Shown here: in pieces, positions 54,598 through 61,034 of the stretch
Position numbering within the stretch: position 1 is the stretch's first letter
Layout: every line of letters starts with the position of its first letter
Origin: Paraburkholderia ultramafica
GTDB lineage: Bacteria; Pseudomonadota; Gammaproteobacteria; Burkholderiales; Burkholderiaceae
Reading direction: 5' to 3'
Length of the DNA stretch: 61,034 nt
Assembly (NCBI RefSeq): GCF_902859915.1
Contig: NZ_CADIKK010000040.1
Coordinates: 1 to 61,034 of the forward strand
Notes under the pieces: generated by a model
The model's database searches: none
Told to the model about the DNA's origin: nothing
The model's input: only the letters and a program-made list of their open reading frames with translations
Program-made: the position numbers and the translations under genes

Positions 54598-55512
54598 TCA
54601 GTCCTGCATCTCGCGGCCGGTGAGCCGCAGGAACACGTCCTCCAGATTCGCTGGACGATGCAGATAGCGCAGATCGGCGCGCTGCTTGAGCCGCGCATGC
54701 ACCGGCTGCGCGTCGTTCACGTAGCAGAACAGCGTCTCGCCGCTGATCTCGGTCCGCTCGACGAGCGGCGCGAGTTCATCGCGCAGTGCCAGCGGATCGG
54801 GTCCGAAGATCTCGATCACATCGCAGCCGATCTCGGTTGCGATCAACTCGCGCGGCGCACCCTCGGCAATTTTGCGTCCTTCTTCGATCACGCACAGCCG
54901 GTGGCAAAGCCGTTCGGCTTCTTCCATGAAGTGCGTGGTCAGCAGGATGGTCTTGCCGCGCGCCAGCAACGAGCGCAGCCGCTCCCAGATCAGATGGCGC
55001 GCCTGCGGATCGAGCCCGGTGGTCGGCTCGTCCATGATCAGCACGTCGGGATCGTTGACGAGCGCGCGCGCGAGCGTGAGACGCCGCTTCATACCGCCCG
55101 ACAGTTCGCTCACGCGCGCATCCGCCTTGCTCTCGAGCCGCGCGAATTCGAGCAGCGACGGCACCACCGCGCGGCATTGCGCGGCGCTCAGGCCGAAGTA
55201 GCGGCCGAACACCAGCAGGTTTTCGCGCACCGTGAAATCGGGATCGAGGTTGTCGAACTGCGGCACCACGCCGACCCGCGCTCGCGCGACGCGCGCGCGG
55301 CCCGGGATCGGCTCGCCGCACAGACGGATCACGCCGGCGTCCGGCGACGCAATGCCGAGCAGCATGCGCAACGTGGTGGTCTTGCCAGCGCCGTTCGGGC
55401 CGAGCAGGCCGAAGCATTCGCCGGTGTTGACATGAAACGACAGCCCGTCGACGACCGTCTTTTCGCCGTAGGTTTTCTTGACCTGGTGGAATTCAATGGC
55501 GGCTTCAGACAT
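54598..55512 (-). CDS. ABC exporter ATPase, NodI-like
   Basis: 304-residue ATPase. Walker A GLLGPNGAGKTTTLRMLLGI, Q-loop VGVVPQFDNLDPDFTVRENL, signature ELSGGMKRRLTLARALVNDP, Walker B VLIMDEPTTGLDPQARHLIW, switch TTHFMEEAERL. The DPDFTVREN and TTGLDPQARH phrases are typical of the NodI/DRA group. First gene of the exporter pair. Confidence 0.93.
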   Translation of the reverse strand: MSEAAIEFHQVKKTYGEKTVVDGLSFHVNTGECFGLLGPNGAGKTTTLRMLLGIASPDAGVIRLCGEPIPGRARVARARVGVVPQFDNLDPDFTVRENLLVFGRYFGLSAAQCRAVVPSLLEFARLESKADARVSELSGGMKRRLTLARALVNDPDVLIMDEPTTGLDPQARHLIWERLRSLLARGKTILLTTHFMEEAERLCHRLCVIEEGRKIAEGAPRELIATEIGCDVIEIFGPDPLALRDELAPLVERTEISGETLFCYVNDAQPVHARLKQRADLRYLHRPANLEDVFLRLTGREMQD

Positions 55513-55787
55513 GACTCGATCGAGGCTCCGGAAAAAACGCTAATGGCCGGGAAGGCCGCTTATTCTAGGCCATCGGCCGGCTAATGTTAGGCGGCAGCGA
55601 ACGTCACAGGTGCGTTGTTTTGCACTGCCGCATCCACTTGCAAGACCATCGCGATAGCAGTCGAACCCCGCGCGCACCGGTCTAGGGCGCACTGACCGCG
55701 CACTTAGCGTTTTCCATCCCTTGCAACCTGAATTGCGGCGCACCATGATTGATTCAGACCGCGCTTTCCGCGCGAAGGGAGAAAACC

Positions 55788-56252
55788 ATGGCGAGCTACC
55801 AAAAAATCCTGCTGTGCTACGACGGCTCGCGTGAAGGCCGCAAAGCGCTACGTTGCGGCGCTGATCTTGCGTTGGACCTGAAGGCGGAAACGCATTTGCT
55901 GTCGGTGGTCGACATGCGTTCCAGCATCGCGCAAAGTGCGGGCCTGCTAACCGATGTGGCTTGCGGCAGTTTCGAAAAGACCGCCCGCGACATTTTGCAG
56001 GAAGGGGTGGACTGGCTCACCGAGCGAGGCGTCAGCGCGCAGGGGCATTTCGCGTTCGGCCACCCGATCGACGAGATCGCCAATCTCGCCAATGAACTGC
56101 ATGTCGACCTCGTGGTGGTCGGCCATCGCTGCCGTACCGGTTTGTCGCGCTGGTGGATGGGTGCGGGCAACACGCCGCTGCTCGACCGGGTCTCGTGCAG
56201 CATTCTGGTGGCCTGCTCGTCGGTGCAGGAACAGCAGCAAGCGGCGGCTTGA
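55788..56252 (+). CDS. Universal stress protein
   Basis: 154 residues from ATG 55788 (AAGGGAGAAAACC site). UspA fold: YQKILLCYDGSREGRKALRC, then VVVGHRCRTGLSRWWMGAGN and TPLLDRVSCSILVA. The ATP-loop spacing G-x2-G-x9-G is only partly met, so nucleotide binding is uncertain. Stand-alone gene. Confidence 0.92.
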   Translation: MASYQKILLCYDGSREGRKALRCGADLALDLKAETHLLSVVDMRSSIAQSAGLLTDVACGSFEKTARDILQEGVDWLTERGVSAQGHFAFGHPIDEIANLANELHVDLVVVGHRCRTGLSRWWMGAGNTPLLDRVSCSILVACSSVQEQQQAAA

Positions 56253-56357
56253 AGCGGCTTGCTGCTTGAAGTTGCTGGCTGCGCTCGCGAACGGACGTGT
56301 GGGTCGGGCGGCTGGCCACAACGGCCAGCTTCACGGCCAGCCATGACGGCCAGCCGG

Positions 56358-56972
56358 TTACTCGTTCAGGTTGATCGCGGCGAGCTTCCACGTGAACAGA
56401 CCTTCGCGCCGGAAGATCGCCGAGTAATGCGCATCGCCTTCGCCCCGCCGGTAAGTGACGACGAACTCGTTGAGGCTGCGATAGCCTGCCGTGGTTTGCC
56501 GCGGCTGTGCGGGAGCGGCGCTGTGAGCGGCGTCGCCAGCCGCGGGCGATGCAGGCGCCTGCGCTGCCGCGGCTGGCGCTGCGGGCGGCCGCTCGCTTGG
56601 GTCGCCGTGCGGCGGCATGCCGTTCAGCAAGGCCGCCACGCCGTCCGGTGTCGCATACGCGTCGACCAGCGGACCGATCAGCGTCACGCCGATCATTGCG
56701 CCGATAGTGGCTAATTTGCTGTCGTTGTCAGCGCCCAGCCGCCGGTTCAGCATGCCCACGATCTGCTCCTTCAGGCTGTCGCGCAACGCGGGAAAGTCCA
56801 CATACTGATTGACGGTTTGCGTGTCGCGCGCATCGGCCGCGCGTTTGAGATTGTTCAGCGCGATATAGGGTGACGCGTAAGCAAACCCCAGCGCGGCAAT
56901 CACTACGATCACAACCAGCGTGATGATCAGCGGCCGGGTGGCGCCGCCCTTGGTGCGTGTCGGAGCTGTCAT
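56358..56972 (-). CDS. DUF2939 membrane-anchored protein
   Basis: 204 residues. One N-terminal membrane helix (LIITLVVIVVIAALGFAYAS), then the DUF2939 pattern SPYIALNNLKRAADARDTQT, VNQYVDFPALRDSLKEQIVG. An Ala/Pro-rich linker follows (residues 125-150), then a beta-rich end (FVVTYRRGEGDAHYSAIFRR, LFTWKLAAINL). Faces the periplasm. Function unknown. Confidence 0.9.
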   Translation of the reverse strand: MTAPTRTKGGATRPLIITLVVIVVIAALGFAYASPYIALNNLKRAADARDTQTVNQYVDFPALRDSLKEQIVGMLNRRLGADNDSKLATIGAMIGVTLIGPLVDAYATPDGVAALLNGMPPHGDPSERPPAAPAAAAQAPASPAAGDAAHSAAPAQPRQTTAGYRSLNEFVVTYRRGEGDAHYSAIFRREGLFTWKLAAINLNE

Positions 56973-57124
56973 CGAATGGGACTCCCGATCAGGTTTGATT
57001 TAACGTGGACCACGGCCCCGCAAAAACAATCCCATTCCAGGCAAATATCTGAGCAGCAGTCTGAAAGGCGAATACCGCAAATGGCTATGCGCGGTGCAAC
57101 TGCTTTCCAGTTCAGAACGCGCCT

Positions 57125-57469
57125 TCACGACTCGAATACCGCGCCGTGCATGTTGGCTTCGTCGGCAATGCAGCGATCGATCATTCGGCACACCGCGTCG
57201 ACCGTGCCGACCATGATCAGGCGCGACGGCCCATGGTAGACCCGCACCGGTGCGCGACGCGCCGGCTCAGCCGTATTCAACCCCGAGTTCAACGACACAC
57301 GGGCAAACGCCGGCAACGACGACGGCAGGCTCGATACTTCAGCGGGCGCGTCGAACAGCGATGCGGTGCGCTCGGTGGACGCTTCGATCAATGAGCAGGG
57401 CACCAGATTGCGCAAATGGCGCAGACGACCGAACTGGCGAAATGGCAGCAGGCGGGCAAGGCGTTCCAT
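57125..57469 (-). CDS. Hypothetical protein downstream of lexA
   Basis: 114 residues, same strand as lexA with a 61-bp gap, so probably in the lexA unit and DNA-damage inducible. Basic N-terminus (MERLARLLPFRQFGRLRHLR), end VDAVCRMIDRCIADEANMHG. It is not SulA, ImuA or DinB by eye. No domain recognised. Confidence 0.65.
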   Translation of the reverse strand: MERLARLLPFRQFGRLRHLRNLVPCSLIEASTERTASLFDAPAEVSSLPSSLPAFARVSLNSGLNTAEPARRAPVRVYHGPSRLIMVGTVDAVCRMIDRCIADEANMHGAVFES

Positions 57470-57530
57470 GAGTCTCTCCAGGCGATGCAGCGTTGATGCA
57501 GCGTGGGTTGGGTGAACAGGCGCGGGCGGC

Positions 57531-58181
57531 TTAGAACTCGCCAGGGCGGATCAGCCCCACGGCGATGCCTTCCAGCGCGAATTCCGCACTGCCGGTTTCA
57601 ACGAAGATGTTCTCGTAGTCGGGGTTCTCGGCGATCAGCTCGATCCCGTTCGGCCGGCGCTTCAGGCGCTTGACCGTGACGTCGTCGCCGAGGCGGGCGA
57701 TGATGATCTGGCCGTCTTTCGCTTCGCTCCTCTTTTGCACCGCGAGCAGGTCGCCGTCGAAGATGCCCGCGTCGCGCATGGAGAGCCCGCGCACCTTCAG
57801 CAGGTAGTCGGGCTTGCTCGAGAACAGCGCCGGGTCGCACGAGTAGTGCTGCGAGATATGTTCCTGCGCGAGGATCGGGCTGCCGGCGGCAACCCGGCCG
57901 ATCAGCGGCAGCGACAACTGCATGATGCTGGCGTGTGGCAGCGTGAACTGGTGCGGCGAATCTTCCGGGCCTGCCAGCAGGCGAATGCCGCGTGACGCGC
58001 CGGCCGCGAGTTCGATCACACCTTTGCGAGCGAGCGCACGCAGATGTTCTTCTGCCGAGTTGGCCGAGCTGAAGCCCAGTTCAGCGGCAATTTCCGCGCG
58101 CGTGGGCGGAAAACCGGTGCGTTCGATCGCGCGGCGGATCAGATCGAAAACCTGCTGCTGTCGTGCGGTGAGTTTTGTCAT
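57531..58181 (-). CDS. lexA: LexA repressor
   Basis: SOS-response repressor, 216 residues from ATG 58181. N-terminal winged helix (MTKLTARQQQVFDLIRRAIE, PPTRAEIAAELGFSSANSAE). Autocleavage Ala-Gly in LPLIGRVAAGSPILA, catalytic Ser in LLKVRGLSMRDAGIFDGDLL and Lys in RLGDDVTVKRLKRR. Controlled by its own boxes immediately upstream. Confidence 0.97.
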   Translation of the reverse strand: MTKLTARQQQVFDLIRRAIERTGFPPTRAEIAAELGFSSANSAEEHLRALARKGVIELAAGASRGIRLLAGPEDSPHQFTLPHASIMQLSLPLIGRVAAGSPILAQEHISQHYSCDPALFSSKPDYLLKVRGLSMRDAGIFDGDLLAVQKRSEAKDGQIIIARLGDDVTVKRLKRRPNGIELIAENPDYENIFVETGSAEFALEGIAVGLIRPGEF

Positions 58182-58186
58182 GGCCA

Positions 58187-58222
58187 CTGTATGTATGAAC
58201 AGGTGACTGTATTTTTATACAG
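58187..58222. promoter_or_regulatory. Two tandem LexA boxes
   Basis: CTGTATGTATGAACAG (58187-58202) and CTGTATTTTTATACAG (58207-58222) both fit CTGT-N8-ACAG. They lie just upstream of the lexA start codon, overlapping its promoter, as expected for autoregulation. Confidence 0.93.
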
Positions 58223-58352
58223 TATTCGGCGCAATTCAAGCTTTACTTTAAGTTCGTGACCACGGGTGCCGCTCCAGCGCCGCTGATGGACGCTAGAACA
58301 TCCGTTTTCGTGCCGCAACGCCTTATCCAGCTGCCATTACCACTTTTGCGTA

Positions 58353-58380
58353 TTAAAAAATGAAGAAACATTATTTTTAA
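58353..58380. promoter_or_regulatory. AT-rich inverted repeat upstream of the sulfate transporter operon
   Basis: ttaaaaaatgaagaaacattatttttaa has perfect 7-bp outer arms (ttaaaaa / tttttaa). Its place, about 115 bp before the binding-protein gene, suits a CysB-type activator site. This is position-based inference. Confidence 0.5.
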
Positions 58381-58494
58381 TGATGAAAGCCCTTCGATAG
58401 ACTGGCCTCCGGGTTGGCGCTCATGTGCACGTGACCGCGACGCAAAACAACACCAGACGCTGTTTCAGCGGACCACAACGCGGAGAAAGTTGAC

Positions 58495-59535
58495 ATGAAT
58501 CATCGACACACGGGGCTGGCGGGCAGGACGAAACAACTCATCGCGGCGCTCGCGTTCGGCGCGGCCGGCGCGCTCGCTGCAATCACCCCGGCGCAGGCCG
58601 CCGACACCACGCTGCTGAACGTTTCCTACGACCCGACACGCGAGCTGTATCAGGACGTCAACCAGGCATTCGGCAGGCAATGGAAGGCGAAGACCGGCGA
58701 GACGATCACCTTCAAGCAGTCGCACGGCGGCTCAGGCGCGCAGGCGCGCTCGGTGCTCGACGGTTTGCAGGCTGACGTGGTGACGCTGGCGCTGGCCTAC
58801 GACATCGATGCACTGGCCAGCAAGGGCTTGCTGGACAAGGGTTGGCAAAAACGGTTGCCGGACAACGCGTCGCCGTACACGTCGACGATCGTGTTCCTGG
58901 TGCGCAAGGGCAACCCGAAACACATCAAGGACTGGGACGATCTGATCAAGCCGGGGGTGTCGATCGTCACGCCGAATCCGAAGACCTCAGGCGGCGCGCG
59001 CTGGAACTACTTCGCGGCGTGGGCCTATGCCGAACATCAGCCGGGCGGCAACGCGCAGAAGGCGAAGGAGTTCGTCGGCAAGCTTTATAAGAACGCCGGC
59101 GTGCTGGATTCGGGCGCGCGTGGCGCGACCACCAGCTTCGTGCAACGCGGTATCGGCGACGTGCTGATCGCGTGGGAAAACGAGGCGTTCCTGTCGCTGA
59201 AGGAGTTCGGCCCGGAGAAGTTTGAAATCGTCGTGCCGTCGGTGAGCATTCTGGCCGAGCCGCCGGTCGCGGTGGTGGACAAGGTCGTCGACAAGCGCGG
59301 CACGCGCAAGCTGGCCGAAGCGTATCTGAACTTCCTGTACAGCGAAGAGGGGCAGGAGATCGCCGCGAAGAACTTCTACCGTCCGCGTTCGAACAAGGTG
59401 CCGGCCGATCTGACCGCCAAGTTTTCGAAGCTGAAGCTGTACACGGTGGACGACTCGTTCGGCGGCTGGGCGAACGCGCAGAAGACGCACTTTGCCGACG
59501 GCGGCGTGTTCGATTCGATCTACCAGCCGCAGTAA
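58495..59535 (+). CDS. sbp: Sulfate ABC transporter substrate-binding protein
   Basis: Periplasmic sulfate/thiosulfate receptor, 346 residues. Signal peptide cleaved near TPAQAADT. Family motifs NVSYDPTRELYQDVNQAFGR, FKQSHGGSGAQARSVLDGL, DVVTLALAYDIDAL and TSGGARWNYFAAWAYA. ATG 58495 follows GCGGAGAAAG. Followed by cysT and cysW, so a sulfate uptake operon; the cysA ATPase is presumably beyond the window. Confidence 0.95.
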   Translation: MNHRHTGLAGRTKQLIAALAFGAAGALAAITPAQAADTTLLNVSYDPTRELYQDVNQAFGRQWKAKTGETITFKQSHGGSGAQARSVLDGLQADVVTLALAYDIDALASKGLLDKGWQKRLPDNASPYTSTIVFLVRKGNPKHIKDWDDLIKPGVSIVTPNPKTSGGARWNYFAAWAYAEHQPGGNAQKAKEFVGKLYKNAGVLDSGARGATTSFVQRGIGDVLIAWENEAFLSLKEFGPEKFEIVVPSVSILAEPPVAVVDKVVDKRGTRKLAEAYLNFLYSEEGQEIAAKNFYRPRSNKVPADLTAKFSKLKLYTVDDSFGGWANAQKTHFADGGVFDSIYQPQ

Positions 59536-59685
59536 GCCTGCCGATGCCTGAACCGGCATCGACCAGGCGGCGCGGCAACGCGTCACTTCCGAGCGCGCTC
59601 CTGGGCGCGCTTTTGGTCAAGCGGAATCCGGCGGCCGGAAATCGGTGATCCAAACCGCAAGCATCAACCTGAAAGAGTATCCAGC

Positions 59686-60585
59686 ATGACGACGTTGACC
59701 TTCCGAAAACCGGGCGCGTTGCCCGGTTTTGGCCTGACACTCGGCATCACGGTGGCTTATCTGAGCCTCGTGGTCCTGATCCCGCTTGCGGCGACCTTTC
59801 TCAAAACCGCGACGCTCGACTGGGACCAGTTCGTGCGTGCGGTGACCTCGCCGCGGGTGCTCGCGTCGTACCGGCTGACGTTCTTCTCGGCGCTCGGCGG
59901 CGCGCTGATCAACGCGGTGTTCGGCTTTCTGGTTGCGTGGGTGCTGGTGCGCTACACGTTCCCGTTCAAGCGTATCGTCGATGCGGTGGTCGATCTGCCG
60001 TTCGCGTTGCCTACTTCGGTCGCCGGTATTTCTCTGGCGGCGGTGTATTCGGGCAACGGCTGGATCGGGCAGTTTCTCGAACCGCTCGGCATCAAGATCG
60101 CATTTACGCCGGCGGGCGTACTGGTCGCGCTGACCTTCATCGGTTTGCCGTTCGTCGTGCGCACGGTGCAGCCGGTGCTCGAAGAGTTCGAGCGCGAACA
60201 GGAAGAGGCGGCCGCCTGCCTCGGCGCGACGCGCTGGCTGACATTTCGCCGCGTCGTGTTGCCGGCGGTATTCCCGGCGCTGCTGACGGGCTTCGCGCTG
60301 GCGTTCGCGCGCGCGCTCGGCGAATACGGCTCGGTGATCTTCATCGCCGGCAACGTGCCGATGAAGTCGGAAATCACGTCGCTGCTCATCATCACCAAGC
60401 TCGAACAATACGACTATGCCGGCGCGACGGCGCTGGCGGTGGTCATGCTGGTGGTGTCGTTCCTGATGCTGTTGTTCATCAATACCTTGCAGTGGTACTT
60501 GCAGCGTCGCACGAGCCGCGGCAGTGCTGGCCCGGCGCCTGGCGCGGCAAAGAGTGTCGCGGCGATCGGCGGAGGTGTGCAATGA
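59686..60585 (+). CDS. cysT: Sulfate ABC transporter permease CysT
   Basis: 299-residue inner-membrane permease with six helices. TLGITVAYLSLVVLIPLAAT, VVDLPFALPTSVAGISLAAV, then the EAA loop EEAAACLGATRWLTFRRVVL, then FARALGEYGSVIFIAGNVPM. The C-terminal tail is Gly/Ala-rich. Its stop overlaps the cysW start (ATGA). Confidence 0.95.
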   Translation: MTTLTFRKPGALPGFGLTLGITVAYLSLVVLIPLAATFLKTATLDWDQFVRAVTSPRVLASYRLTFFSALGGALINAVFGFLVAWVLVRYTFPFKRIVDAVVDLPFALPTSVAGISLAAVYSGNGWIGQFLEPLGIKIAFTPAGVLVALTFIGLPFVVRTVQPVLEEFEREQEEAAACLGATRWLTFRRVVLPAVFPALLTGFALAFARALGEYGSVIFIAGNVPMKSEITSLLIITKLEQYDYAGATALAVVMLVVSFLMLLFINTLQWYLQRRTSRGSAGPAPGAAKSVAAIGGGVQ

Positions 60586-61034
60586 GCCGCCCTCCGCTGA
60601 ACAGCGTGAATAGCGTGCACGACGTGAACCGCGCGGAGCACGCCGCCGCAGCGGCTGCCGCCGTGGCCGCCGCGCCGCGCGCGCCGCTGAACGTGGCGCG
60701 CCGGCCCGATCCGGTGACCGAGCGGTCCGTGGTGCGCTGGCTGCTGACCGGCATCGCGCTGCTGTTTCTCGCGCTGTTTCTGGTCGTGCCGCTGGTTGCC
60801 GTGTTCTATCAGGCCCTGAACAAGGGGCTGCGTTTCTATTTCGAAGCGCTCGCCGATCCGGACGCGCTGGCGGCGATCAAGCTGACCGTGATCACCGCCG
60901 CGATCGCGGTGCCGCTGAATCTGGTGTTCGGCCTCGTGGCCTCATGGTGTATCGCCAGGTTCGACTTCCGCGGCAAGGCGCTGCTGACCACGCTGATCGA
61001 TCTGCCGTTCTCGGTCTCGCCGGTGATCTCGGGT
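60582..61034 (+). CDS. cysW: Sulfate ABC transporter permease CysW (partial)
   Basis: Only the first 151 codons lie in the window. A hydrophilic N-terminus (VNSVHDVNRAEHAAAAAAAV) about 45 residues long precedes the first helix. Then LLTGIALLFLALFLVVPLVA, YFEALADPDALAAIKLTVIT and FRGKALLTTLIDLPFSVSPV, as in CysW. The ATG overlaps the cysT stop. Confidence 0.93.
   Translation, partial: MSRPPLNSVNSVHDVNRAEHAAAAAAAVAAAPRAPLNVARRPDPVTERSVVRWLLTGIALLFLALFLVVPLVAVFYQALNKGLRFYFEALADPDALAAIKLTVITAAIAVPLNLVFGLVASWCIARFDFRGKALLTTLIDLPFSVSPVISG

Noticed and set aside
53704..55512. Evidence for a nodulation island
   Set aside because: NodIJ-like pairs are common in non-symbiotic Burkholderiales and no nodABC or nif genes are present.

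Overview
The window looks like part of a chromosome of a beta-proteobacterium of the Burkholderia/Paraburkholderia group. This rests on very high GC, and on gene families typical of that group: a DUF4148 protein, a bpt/aat transferase pair, a NodIJ-like ABC-2 exporter, a bifunctional ManC and an alkanesulfonate (ssu) operon. No species can be fixed from sequence reading alone.

Layout. 0-4 kb: a ClC-type channel, an orphan amino-acid binding protein, an integrase remnant and two tRNA-Leu(CAG) genes, each with a near-consensus promoter and its own terminator. 4-8.3 kb: rnr, rlmB and rpiA, all core. 8.3-26 kb: a surface-carbohydrate and accessory block. It holds a glycosyltransferase, a GT4 remnant, a higBA locus whose toxin carries two stop codons, an undecaprenyl-phosphate sugar-phosphate transferase, a Crp-like regulator, a five-gene minus-strand operon, ManC, a GntR/FadR regulator, a Gfo/Idh/MocA oxidoreductase and a signal peptidase I. 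The five genes are carrier protein, acyl-CoA-dehydrogenase-like flavoprotein, amino acid:[carrier protein] ligase, DUF1839 protein and GH2 glycosidase. 26-31.6 kb: cystine-type ABC parts, pyrD, bpt, aat and a Nudix hydrolase. 31.6-34.5 kb: a visibly AT-richer insert with a TPR/glycosyltransferase-like gene next to initiator tRNA-Met. 34.9-41.3 kb: small conserved genes, a divergent SDR/TetR pair with a double palindromic operator, and an enoyl-CoA hydratase/HIBYL-CoA hydrolase-like gene. 41.8-44.1 kb: a broken ssuDCB operon. 44.1-53.6 kb: small secreted and hypothetical proteins, dusA, tRNA-His, a TPR-sulfotransferase with a cysC remnant, and an aldo/keto reductase. 53.7-61 kb: NodIJ-like exporter, universal stress protein, DUF2939 protein, lexA with two LexA boxes, and the sulfate transporter sbp-cysT-cysW, which runs off the window end.

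Two themes stand out. First, the operon at 16967-20630 couples a tRNA-synthetase-like ligase, a stand-alone carrier protein, an atypical flavoprotein and a possible papain-like acyltransferase. The last step and the product are unknown, which makes it the best candidate for an undescribed pathway. Second, gene decay is frequent: ssuD, ssuC/ssuB, higB, cysC, a GT4 gene and an integrase are all broken. Organosulfonate use appears lost, while sulfate uptake is intact as far as the window shows.
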